DNA of 15,222 nucleotides from an uncultured bacterium (GCA_937936675.1 CALDDL010000015.1:1-15222), one strand, 5' to 3'; shown: positions 7,112 through 14,195, counted from the stretch's first letter. The notes: generated from the sequence alone by a model not told the origin. Program-made: numbers and translations.

Positions 7112-8023
7112 TCAATACTCTTTAATTATATATTTTAGGGAATTAGGTTCTGTATTTAATAATTCTATATTATGCGGATGTTCAACAATTGGTTCGATTG
7201 TACCGGAGGTATCTTTTATTGCTTTCCAGTAATCGACATAAACTCTAATTGCATCTTTATTAAGTTTGCCAAGATTAAGCATACCGCCTCGAAACGTAAT
7301 AGATATTTTAGAGGGATACAATACTAATTCTCTTCCTCTTGGAACATTTATTATTTCTATATCTATATCTTTAAAAGTTTTATCAGAAGTCTTTTGTACA
7401 TCAAAGTAAACTAAAGTATTATCTCTTTTGTAATAAACATCCGGAATTGGTTTTAATTTAAGCGAAGATCCGACCTTCTCATCAATATTATCAAACTCTT
7501 TCTCATAGGTTTCTACACTATCAATTTTTCTAATATTGGACATCGTACCATATACTGATACTGATTCAGGATCGATAAATACTTTAGATGCTATCCCATA
7601 TCCTTCTTTAAAAGAAAGTTTCGTTCTTGGTTTGATAGGAACTTTTTTTATAAAAACTCTATCTATATCGATTGTTATTTGACTAGGATTAATATCAACA
7701 ACTTGCATTCTAGAAGTTATCCAACTATTATTTTCGATAAAATTGCGAATGAACAAATTTTTAATCGAACTACTTTTATTAAGAGTAATCTCAAAAATTG
7801 GCAGCTTACCTGTAAAAAGTTTTGTAAGCAACCAACCTTCTCCCTTAAGCCCTATTCTAACTTCCTTCGCCGAGGAACTTCCGACAATATAATCCTCAGG
7901 TAAATCAGTAAATACAATAGGAACTGTTATAGTTGTGTAATATTCGTTAGATAACGAAACAGAAACCCAAAGTGCTAAAGAGAAGAAGACAATAAAAGAA
8001 ATTGTTATAATTTTTTTACTCAT
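7112..8023 (-). CDS. YbbR-like domain protein, membrane-anchored
   Basis: A 303-residue protein with an N-terminal transmembrane helix (about residues 5-24, ITISFIVFFSLALWV) and about three weakly similar beta-rich repeats on the outside (roughly 30-120, 125-205, 210-300). Typical YbbR elements are seen: an early VPIVFTDLPEDY strand-turn, IDPESVSVYGTMSNIRKIDSV (the usual V.V.G....I..I..V pattern) and YPSKISITFRGG. In Firmicutes the homologue CdaR regulates the diadenylate cyclase CdaA encoded beside it. No cyclase gene is in this window, so that role cannot be assumed here. The start ATG has a GAGAG a few bases upstream. The gene follows the BMC genes by 48 bp and precedes tmk by 1 nt. Family call likely; function unknown. 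Confidence 0.8.
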   Translation of the reverse strand: MSKKIITISFIVFFSLALWVSVSLSNEYYTTITVPIVFTDLPEDYIVGSSSAKEVRIGLKGEGWLLTKLFTGKLPIFEITLNKSSSIKNLFIRNFIENNSWITSRMQVVDINPSQITIDIDRVFIKKVPIKPRTKLSFKEGYGIASKVFIDPESVSVYGTMSNIRKIDSVETYEKEFDNIDEKVGSSLKLKPIPDVYYKRDNTLVYFDVQKTSDKTFKDIDIEIINVPRGRELVLYPSKISITFRGGMLNLGKLNKDAIRVYVDYWKAIKDTSGTIEPIVEHPHNIELLNTEPNSLKYIIKEY

Positions 8024-8071
8024 ACTCTCAATATAAAAAAAGTTATTATTTAGAAGGGAATTTAAGGAAAA

Positions 8072-9175
8072 TTATTTTCTTAATTGATTGAAATAATCGA
8101 TTAGAATGTTTCTATTTGCTTTGGAGATTTCTCTGCCTTTAATCGGGAAATCAGATAAAGAACGTGCTAATTTTCTAAGATCATGGACATTCAATTTAAT
8201 TAGAACTTCTTCTTCAGGGATTGTTTCTGAAACTTCGATATTAGCCCCACCTTGTTCAGATTCTTTGGAAGATAAATCCTCATTATCATTTTCAAGAGGT
8301 TCTTCCTGTTCAGCATCATAAGGCTCGGTAATAATATCGTCAGAAATTTCATTATCGACTGACTCACCGTCAAGTTCTGAATCTATTTCACCGTCAAGTT
8401 CGCTCTCAATTTCTTCAAAATCATTCTCGCCCAGTTCGCCATCAATTTCTTCCGGAAGTTCATCGTCTAATTCTTCTTCATATTCAGGAAGCGATTCATC
8501 ATAATCCAAATTTTCGTTATCCTCTAATGGTTCGCTTATAGAAGAGAGATTTACTTCTTCAGAAGAATTAGTTTCGGAGGAGAAATTTTCTTCTTCATTT
8601 TCCTTATGAAAATCTTCTACGGATTCAGTTTTCAATAAATCTACGCCGTCTAACTCAGAATCTGATTGCTCATCAATAACTTCAGATACTTCTATCTTAG
8701 AACTACCTTTATTCGAATCACTTTCCAAAATATCAATTTCAGTATCGGATATTTCTTCTTCATCCGAATTCAGTAATTCTTCATCATCTGTAATTTGATT
8801 GGCATCCATAACTATATGTTCATCTTGAGAAAACAAACTTGGATGATCAATCGAAGATTTTTTTTCTTTTTTTGGTTTGGATTTTTTTTGAATTTCATCA
8901 GGGAAAAGATCGTAAATAAAAGGTTCTAATTGATCATCAGGTCTTGGGATTATATGAGTAGAAACCAACTGTCCTACTCTTTGAGCCGCGGCTGCTCCTG
9001 CATCTATCGCAGAACGCACTGCGGCAACTTCACCTACTATTTTAATAGTAACTAAAGCGGCAGTAATTTTTTCTTTACTGATAAGTTTAACATTGGCTGC
9101 CTTTAGCATAGCATCGGCAGCCTCAATTGCTCCAATTAAACCTTTAGTTTCTATTAATCCGAGTGCTAACTGCAT
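8072..9175 (-). CDS. BMC-H shell protein with long acidic linker and basic C-terminal domain
   Basis: A 367-residue protein. Residues 2-80 are a single BMC domain (ALGLIETKGLIGAIEAADAML through AQRVGQLVSTHIIPRP), about two thirds identical by eye (51 of 76 positions) to its neighbour. The pore-loop glycines are replaced: ITAAL (37-41) instead of IGGGY. After the domain comes a basic stretch (residues 97-106, KKSKPKKEKK), then about 200 residues dominated by Asp, Glu and Ser, with repeated SELDGE-like units and two copies of an IEVSE motif (161-165, 313-317). The last 43 residues return to a folded, basic composition (LNVHDLRKLARSL, then FPIKGREISKANR), resembling the Rho-N/SAP-like extension of some BMC proteins. 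The domain plan recalls PduK and EutK, which also extend a BMC domain. The gene starts 9 nt after the BMC-H gene with no obvious ribosome site, so it is probably translationally coupled. It is a likely minor shell subunit; the tail's role is unknown. Confidence 0.9.
   Translation of the reverse strand: MQLALGLIETKGLIGAIEAADAMLKAANVKLISKEKITAALVTIKIVGEVAAVRSAIDAGAAAAQRVGQLVSTHIIPRPDDQLEPFIYDLFPDEIQKKSKPKKEKKSSIDHPSLFSQDEHIVMDANQITDDEELLNSDEEEISDTEIDILESDSNKGSSKIEVSEVIDEQSDSELDGVDLLKTESVEDFHKENEEENFSSETNSSEEVNLSSISEPLEDNENLDYDESLPEYEEELDDELPEEIDGELGENDFEEIESELDGEIDSELDGESVDNEISDDIITEPYDAEQEEPLENDNEDLSSKESEQGGANIEVSETIPEEEVLIKLNVHDLRKLARSLSDFPIKGREISKANRNILIDYFNQLRK
8364..8401 (-). repeat. Short direct repeat inside the acidic BMC tail coding sequence
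   Basis: A 14-bp sequence (TCACCGTCAAGTTC on the plus strand) occurs at 8364-8377 and again at 8388-8401, 24 bp apart, encoding two SELDGE units with an 8-residue period. A degenerate third SELDG unit lies upstream in the protein at residues 173-177. The repeat suggests the acidic linker grew by small in-frame duplications. Confidence 0.7.
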
Positions 9176-9184
9176 AATAGTGAA

Positions 9185-9469
9185 TTAAAGTTTTGGTCTT
9201 TTAGGAAGAATTAATTCGACATCAGTATGCGGACGTGGAATTACGTGAACTGAAACCAATTCTCCAACTCTTTGAGCTGCTGCTGCTCCGGCATCTGTTG
9301 CAGCTTTAACTGCACCAACATCACCGCGAACCATAACGGTTACATAACCGCCGCCGATTGTCTCTTTACCGATTAATTCTACCTTTGCAGCTTTTACCAT
9401 AGCATCGGCTGCTTCGACTGCACCAACTAAACCTTTGGTTTCCACCATTCCAAGTGCGTCAAGTGTCAT
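9185..9469 (-). CDS. BMC-H microcompartment shell protein (hexameric)
   Basis: A 94-residue single-domain BMC (PF00936) shell protein that should form flat hexamers tiling the facets of a protein organelle. It reads through the whole fold: ALGMVETKGLVGAVEAADAM, ELIGKETIGGGYVTVMVRGDVGAV with the central pore loop IGGGY (38-42), and DAGAAAAQRVGELVSVHVIPRPH. The Gly-rich loop predicts an ordinary small hydrophilic pore for metabolites. The start was set at ATG 9467-9469, not at an in-frame TTG 15 bp earlier, because GGGAG sits 8 nt upstream of that ATG and the resulting N-terminus MTLDALG is normal for the family. A promoter precedes it at 9505-9533. It is followed by a second, extended BMC gene. 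No vertex (BMC-P) or trimer (BMC-T) gene is nearby. Confidence 0.96.
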   Translation of the reverse strand: MTLDALGMVETKGLVGAVEAADAMVKAAKVELIGKETIGGGYVTVMVRGDVGAVKAATDAGAAAAQRVGELVSVHVIPRPHTDVELILPKRPKL

Positions 9470-9477
9470 ATAATGTG

Positions 9478-9482
9478 CTCCC
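9478..9482 (-). promoter_or_regulatory. Shine-Dalgarno GGGAG deciding the BMC-H start
   Basis: GGGAG on the minus strand, 8 nt before the ATG at 9467-9469. It is the strongest ribosome binding site noticed in the window and excludes the upstream TTG (9482-9484), which would overlap it. Confidence 0.75.
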
Positions 9483-9504
9483 AATTAAAATGAAAAGTAA
9501 TGAA

Positions 9505-9533
9505 AAAATAGCTTATATAGTTAAAAATGTCAA
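9505..9533 (-). promoter_or_regulatory. Sigma-70-type promoter for the BMC shell genes
   Basis: On the minus strand a perfect TTGACA (9528-9533) is followed after 17 bp by TATTTT (9505-9510), a 4-of-6 match to TATAAT. The -35 box contains the TGA stop of ruvX, so the promoter begins exactly where ruvX ends. The expected start site is about 30 nt before the BMC-H ATG. This suggests the shell genes can be transcribed separately from relA/spoT and ruvX. It was found by eye and not tested. Confidence 0.5.
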
Positions 9534-9982
9534 TCGTTATTTCTCTTAAATGATTGATTTTCTATTTTTTTTAAATAGTCCTGAAGCATGATTGATGCAG
9601 CAGTTTTATCAATCAAACCCTTGTCCCTTCTCTTTTTCTTCGATAGATTAGATTCATTAATCATCTGCGATGCCATTTTAGAAGTATATCGCTCATCATA
9701 AAATTCAAATTCAATACCAGATTTATCTTTTAAATCGACAGAAAATTTTTGGATCTTATCCATTAGTTTAGTCTGCTCCCCGCTTTCTTTTATTGGCAGC
9801 CCAATAATAAAGTACTTAACCGAATAATTTTTTATAATATCCATTAATTTTGATATAACTAAATTATTATTCGGAATTGTTTCCAATGGATACGCGAACA
9901 TGTTTAATGGGTCTGTAATAGCAATTCCTAAGCGAACTTCTCCATAATCGATAGCCATAATTCTTTCTTCAACTTTCAGCAT
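9530..9982 (-). CDS. ruvX: Putative pre-16S rRNA nuclease / Holliday junction resolvase-like protein
   Basis: A 150-residue YqgF/RuvX protein with an RNase H-like fold. E. coli YqgF is needed for 5' maturation of 16S rRNA, and the older name reflects similarity to Holliday junction resolvases. The acidic residues expected for the active site are visible: D12 (MAIDYGEVRLGIA), E97 (FYDERYTSKMA) and D125 (IDKTAASIMLQDYL), with the central IIGLPIK strand at 59-65. The first ATG (9980-9982) overlaps the relA/spoT end by 14 nt. A second ATG at 9956-9958 has a purine-rich run before it but would remove part of the first beta strand, so the longer start is preferred. The C-terminus (NQSFKRNND) is short and basic. 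Confidence 0.93.
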   Translation of the reverse strand: MLKVEERIMAIDYGEVRLGIAITDPLNMFAYPLETIPNNNLVISKLMDIIKNYSVKYFIIGLPIKESGEQTKLMDKIQKFSVDLKDKSGIEFEFYDERYTSKMASQMINESNLSKKKRRDKGLIDKTAASIMLQDYLKKIENQSFKRNND

Positions 9983-12146
9983 CGAAGCGCTCTACCGAAT
10001 AAACACCACGTGTTTTTTTAATTTTCTCTATTAATCCTCTTAAGTGAACAAGATCTCTAACATACACTGTAATAGTGCCCCTAAACATAGAATCAGTAGT
10101 AGAAATATTTACAGATTTGATATTTGTATTCTGATATGTTGTAATAGCATTTGAAAGGTCTTTAAGTATTCCGGGCATATCATCTCCTTTGATAATTAAT
10201 CCGGCAATAAAAGATGCTCCCTCGGTCTTAGGCCATTGAACTGCCACTAATCGATCCTCGCCATAACGAACCATATTAATCAAATTCTTGCAATCTTTAC
10301 GGTGAATTTTAATACCTTCACCAATTGTAATATAACCAACAACAACATCACCCGGAATAGGATTACAACATTTTGCGTAACTATAAGCTACACCTTTATT
10401 TTCACCTTCAACAATAACTCCACCAGCACTTGTTCTTACGCTAGTGGCAAACTTTTCAAATTCAAGTTCAGGTATTTCTTTCTGCTCCGGTTCCTGAACA
10501 GGATTAAGTATATTATCCAGACTAATTCTTTCTTGCGCAATTGCACTATAAAATTGTTGAGAATTTTCGAACTTCAGTTTTCTAAATAATTTTGAAACGT
10601 CATCCGGAGTGAAAGCAAGCTTGAGTTTCTTTATTTTCCTTTCCCAAATTTCCTTACCTTGCTCCACAATTCTTTCTTCTTCTTTATTTAAGAATTTGCG
10701 GATATTTGTTTTAGCTTTGTGAGTTACAGCAAATTGTAGCCAACTTTTATTGGGACGAGGGTTTTTTCCCATTATAATTGAAACTTGATCCCCACTATGG
10801 AGCATGGTATCTAAAGGTACGATTTTGCCATTTACCTTTGCTCCAATACAACTATTACCCACCTTAGAGTGAATTTCATAAGCGAAATCCACTGGAGTAG
10901 AATTTAGGGGTAATTTGATTAAATCTCCTTTAGGTGTGAAGACGTAAATCTCATCCTGATAAAGAGTTAGCTTAAAACTAGCGAGAATTTCCTTAGTCGC
11001 TTCGTCCTTCGATGCATTCTCAAAAACGTCTCTAACCCAGTTAACCCAATCCTCCAAATCCTTATCAGAAGCCATTACTCCTTCTTTATACTTCCAATGA
11101 GCTGCCACACCCTTTTCTGCAATCTCGTGCATCTTTCTTGTTCGTATCTGAACTTCAACAAGCTTTGCATCAGGACCGATAACAGTAGTGTGTATGGACT
11201 GATAATTATTCTTTTTGGGAATAGAAATGAAATCTTTGAAACGCTCTCCAATCGGTTTATAAAGATTACTGATAACACCAAGAACGTAATAACATTCATT
11301 TGGGTCATTGGATTCAAGTATGATTCTTACAGCCAGAAGGTCATAAATATCTTCAAATGGTCTATTCTGCTTGACCATTTTACGATAAATTGAATATAAG
11401 TGTTTAGCTCTGCCACCAAGCTCGTATTTTATTTTTATTTCTTTAAGTTTTTCATCTATTGGTTTAATAAATCTTCCAATAAATGTTTCTCTCTCTTTTC
11501 TGGTATTATTAATACTTTTTGCAATATCGTCATAAGCCTCACGATTAAGATACTTAAAAGCAAGGTCTTCCATTTCCCATTTAACTGCTCCGAGACCAAA
11601 TCTATTTGCGAAGGGGGCATATATTTCTAAAGTTTCTTTAGCAATTCGTCTTTGCTTTTGAGGTGGAACAAATTCCAGAGTGCGCATATTATGAAGACGA
11701 TCAGCAAATTTAACTAAAATAACTCTTACATCCTTTACCATTGAAAGGAGCAGCTTTCTATAATTTTCAGCCTGCACTATTTCCTGCCCTCTGAAAACTC
11801 CGCTTATTTTAGTTACGCCATCAACAATTTCAGCCACTTCTTTACCAAATTCTCTAGATATTAATCCAAGCTCAATATCACTATCCTCAACGACATCATG
11901 TAAAAGAGCACTTGCTACCGAAACATCATCTAAAGGAATTTCGCGGGCAATAATCGATGCTACTTCTACGGGATGATTGAAATATGGCTCTCCGGAAGCA
12001 CGAAAATCATTCTTATGAGATTCGTAACTGAACATAAATGCTTTTGTTATTAATTCTTCATTAACCATTGGTAGGTTCTTTCTGCAAAGAGATAATAATT
12101 CTTCGAGCATTTTATTTAATTTAGTATTTTGTATTTCTTCCGGCAT
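9969..12146 (-). CDS. Bifunctional (p)ppGpp synthetase/hydrolase (Rel/SpoT type)
   Basis: A 725-residue long RSH enzyme that makes and degrades the alarmones pppGpp and ppGpp, coupling starvation to transcription and translation. In order: an HD hydrolase domain with H58 (FNHPVEVA), H83-D84 (LLHDVVEDSD) and D149 (FADRLHNMRTL); a synthetase domain with GRAKHLYSIYRKM (245-257), DLLAVRIIL and YQSIHTTV; a TGS domain (EIYVFTPKGDLIKLP, 399-413); a Cys-containing CC/zinc-finger region (AKCCNPIPGD and HRKDCKNL); and a C-terminal ACT domain. The RFKD motif (303-306) is the RxKD signature of bifunctional enzymes; RelA-only synthetases carry ExDD there. The hydrolase residues are intact, so a single RSH doing both jobs is likely. 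A promoter candidate lies at 12175-12203. ruvX overlaps its 3' end. Confidence 0.97.
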   Translation of the reverse strand: MPEEIQNTKLNKMLEELLSLCRKNLPMVNEELITKAFMFSYESHKNDFRASGEPYFNHPVEVASIIAREIPLDDVSVASALLHDVVEDSDIELGLISREFGKEVAEIVDGVTKISGVFRGQEIVQAENYRKLLLSMVKDVRVILVKFADRLHNMRTLEFVPPQKQRRIAKETLEIYAPFANRFGLGAVKWEMEDLAFKYLNREAYDDIAKSINNTRKERETFIGRFIKPIDEKLKEIKIKYELGGRAKHLYSIYRKMVKQNRPFEDIYDLLAVRIILESNDPNECYYVLGVISNLYKPIGERFKDFISIPKKNNYQSIHTTVIGPDAKLVEVQIRTRKMHEIAEKGVAAHWKYKEGVMASDKDLEDWVNWVRDVFENASKDEATKEILASFKLTLYQDEIYVFTPKGDLIKLPLNSTPVDFAYEIHSKVGNSCIGAKVNGKIVPLDTMLHSGDQVSIIMGKNPRPNKSWLQFAVTHKAKTNIRKFLNKEEERIVEQGKEIWERKIKKLKLAFTPDDVSKLFRKLKFENSQQFYSAIAQERISLDNILNPVQEPEQKEIPELEFEKFATSVRTSAGGVIVEGENKGVAYSYAKCCNPIPGDVVVGYITIGEGIKIHRKDCKNLINMVRYGEDRLVAVQWPKTEGASFIAGLIIKGDDMPGILKDLSNAITTYQNTNIKSVNISTTDSMFRGTITVYVRDLVHLRGLIEKIKKTRGVYSVERFDAES

Positions 12147-12174
12147 AAATTGTTTTATTTAATTATTAAATGGA

Positions 12175-12203
12175 TATATATTAAAAGAACGCTTCTAAAT
12201 CAA
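12175..12203 (-). promoter_or_regulatory. Candidate promoter for the relA/spoT gene
   Basis: In the 59-bp gap after upp, the minus strand has TTGATT (12198-12203), a 17-bp spacer and TATATA (12175-12180). Both boxes are near consensus and the spacing is ideal, but the region is very AT-rich. The gap suggests relA/spoT-ruvX is a separate unit from the flavoprotein-upp pair. Confidence 0.4.
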
Positions 12204-12205
12204 GT

Positions 12206-12832
12206 CTAAAATGTACCAAAAGTTCTATCACCTGCATCTCCAAGTCCCGGCAAAATATATCCATTAGAATTTAACTCTCTATCTAATGATGCTGTATATA
12301 CAGGAATTTCAGGATGCTCCCTTTGCATTTTCTCAACTCCCTCGGGAGCAGCAATGAGACAAGCAAGGATACAATCTTTTGCACCTTTTTCTTTTAAGTA
12401 ATTAAAAGCTGCAACTGCACTTCCACCTGTGGCAAGCATAGGGTCTAAAAGTATTGTTTTTGCTCCCGGTAGTTCTTTAGGTGTTTTATAATAATAATCA
12501 ATCGGGAGCAAGGTATTCTCATCCCGCTGTAATCCAATATGACCTACTTTTGCATCTGGGATCATATCTAAAAAGGGCTGTATCATACTTAATCCCGCTC
12601 TTAGAACAGGTACCATAACTATTTGTTTTTTAATAAGATAACCGGTTGTTACTTCAAGTGGTGTTTGAACATCGATTTCTTCAACCTCAAAGGATTTACT
12701 TATTTCACTTGCCATAACATAAGTAATTCTAGATAAAGCATCTCTAAACTGTTCTGTATTTGTTTTTATATTTCTAAGAATTGTAATGTCTCTTTTAATA
12801 AGGGGACTTTGTACTTTAATCAAGTTATTCAT
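12206..12832 (-). CDS. upp: Uracil phosphoribosyltransferase
   Basis: Salvages uracil: uracil plus PRPP gives UMP and diphosphate. With the chosen start the protein is 208 residues, the common length of the family. Motifs are VPVLRAG (about 74-80), the PRPP-binding loop LLDPMLATGGSA (about 128-139) and the C-terminal uracil-binding segment GYILPGLGDAGDR (about 191-203). The ATG at 12830-12832 was chosen over an in-frame ATG 12 bp upstream because GAGG lies 6 nt before it, and the longer version would overlap the preceding gene's stop. With this start there is a 1-nt gap to the flavoprotein gene, so the two are co-translated. No odd features are seen. Confidence 0.96.
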   Translation of the reverse strand: MNNLIKVQSPLIKRDITILRNIKTNTEQFRDALSRITYVMASEISKSFEVEEIDVQTPLEVTTGYLIKKQIVMVPVLRAGLSMIQPFLDMIPDAKVGHIGLQRDENTLLPIDYYYKTPKELPGAKTILLDPMLATGGSAVAAFNYLKEKGAKDCILACLIAAPEGVEKMQREHPEIPVYTASLDRELNSNGYILPGLGDAGDRTFGTF

Positions 12833-12833
12833 A

Positions 12834-14195
12834 TTAATCCTCATAGATATTTCTACCTAAGATCGAAAGTAAATTTATAAATGGGGAGCACGGTGGAGAA
12901 TAATTATAATTGGAATTAAATAGCATGCTCCCTTTTATTTTATTTTGTATTATCATAGAGATTATATCAGCATTTCCTGTTGCCTCTTGTTGACCAAAAA
13001 AAGATGCTCCGAGTATCAACTTGCTATTTTTTTCATATATAATTTTTCCAAAAGTAGGCATAGAATTATTCATTACTTTCACTAAATTTGGAGCAGAAGC
13101 ACTTACTACCTTAAAATTAAATCGATACTCTTCTGCTTCCCTCTGAGTTAACCCTACGTTCGTATAACAGTTATCAAATAATTTTACAGCGATATTTTTA
13201 ATTATGGGTAAAAATTTAGTAAATGCTCCTGAAGCATTATCCCCCGCAATATGCCCCATTGTATGTGCTATTGTGGCAAGAGGGATATAATCATTTTTAT
13301 TTGTAATAAAGTTAGTTACTTCCGTATTATCACCAGCGGAGAAGATATTTGGATCGTTTGTCTTAAGGAAAGAATCAGTTTTGAATCCATTATACAGACC
13401 TATATTTAATAATGCAGCTTGTCCTATTTGCGTTCTTGGCTTAAATCCGATTGATACTATCACCAAATCAGGTTCTAAAACTATACCATTAACTACAATT
13501 TTTTTAATTTTGTCATTATTTTTGAAGACTTTTATTCTGTTACAATTGCCATAAAATCGAATATTCTTTTTCTCAAGGTTTTCTTTGATATTAGTCTTTA
13601 TTTCAAATTCTGAATTGCCTAATGGAAGAGAATCTCTTTCAATAATTGTAACGTTATAACCAGCTTTATTAAAAGATTCAGCAGTTTCTAAACCGATATA
13701 GCCTGCACCAATTATTAGAACATCTTTACATTTATTCGTTTTAATGTAGTTATCAATTTTGATATAATCGGGAACTGATTTAAGATGGAAGAGATTTGAA
13801 CTTGGTTCTAATAAATCGGGGTGATTAATTGCCGAAGAACCGGTAGCAAGAATTAGTTTATCAAATTCCTGATAATAGGTATGTCCTGAAATTACATTTT
13901 TAACAGCTATTTTTTTATTTCTGCGGTCAATACTTTCGACTGAATGCTCAATAAAGACATCAACTTGCTTCTCTTCTTTAAATGATTCTGCAGTAAAAAA
14001 TATAATATCCTTATAGTTTTTAATTTCTCCGGAAAAAAGATAAGGCAGTTCGCAAGTACCTGTTGAGATAAATTTACTTCGTTCAAATAATATGACGTTA
14101 GAAGAGGGAGAATTTCTCTTTGCTTTCGCAGCCGCCGCAGCCCCTGCCGCATTTCCGCCAACCACGACGATATTTTGAGGTCTCTTTATTAACAT
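12834..14195 (-). CDS. FAD-dependent pyridine nucleotide-disulfide oxidoreductase, CoA-disulfide reductase/NADH oxidase-like
   Basis: A 453-residue flavoprotein. An N-terminal FAD-binding motif (VVGGNAAGAAAA, 11-22) is followed by a single redox-type cysteine, C48 (STGTCELPY). This is the position of the active Cys in CoA-disulfide reductases, NADH oxidases and NAD(P)H-sulfur reductases, where SYxxCGLPY is usual. An NAD(P)H motif GAGYIGLE (163-170), the ATG strand (117-119) and FSAGD (285-289) complete the two Rossmann domains. The C-terminal dimerisation domain ends with YSPPCSPF (432-439), where relatives usually have an aromatic residue after the two prolines; here it is C436. Substrate (CoA disulfide, O2, sulfur or polysulfide) cannot be decided from sequence. 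It starts a short operon with upp after a 65-bp gap behind der. Superfamily is certain, subgroup moderately so. Confidence 0.85.
   Translation of the reverse strand: MLIKRPQNIVVVGGNAAGAAAAAKAKRNSPSSNVILFERSKFISTGTCELPYLFSGEIKNYKDIIFFTAESFKEEKQVDVFIEHSVESIDRRNKKIAVKNVISGHTYYQEFDKLILATGSSAINHPDLLEPSSNLFHLKSVPDYIKIDNYIKTNKCKDVLIIGAGYIGLETAESFNKAGYNVTIIERDSLPLGNSEFEIKTNIKENLEKKNIRFYGNCNRIKVFKNNDKIKKIVVNGIVLEPDLVIVSIGFKPRTQIGQAALLNIGLYNGFKTDSFLKTNDPNIFSAGDNTEVTNFITNKNDYIPLATIAHTMGHIAGDNASGAFTKFLPIIKNIAVKLFDNCYTNVGLTQREAEEYRFNFKVVSASAPNLVKVMNNSMPTFGKIIYEKNSKLILGASFFGQQEATGNADIISMIIQNKIKGSMLFNSNYNYSPPCSPFINLLSILGRNIYED
12839..12842 (-). promoter_or_regulatory. Shine-Dalgarno GAGG deciding the upp start
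   Basis: GAGG on the minus strand lies inside the last codons of the upstream flavoprotein gene, 6 nt before ATG 12830-12832. It makes the earlier ATG at 12842-12844, which overlaps the GAGG itself, unlikely. Confidence 0.6.

Noticed and set aside
9470..9484. Longer BMC-H reading with a TTG start
   Set aside because: The TTG overlaps the GGGAG ribosome site, and the ATG downstream has ideal spacing and a family-typical N-terminus.
11097..11393. Plus-strand ORF of 98 codons inside the relA/spoT gene
   Set aside because: Antisense to the synthetase domain; hydrophobic and Asn-rich by frame, with no ribosome site or family features.
12158..12170. Inverted repeat TTTAATTATTAAA upstream of relA/spoT
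   Set aside because: Short, AT-only and unremarkable for the local base composition.
13907..14161. Minus-strand 84-codon ORF overlapping the flavoprotein gene in another frame
   Set aside because: It lies entirely inside the FAD-binding region of a clearly real gene and has no domain.
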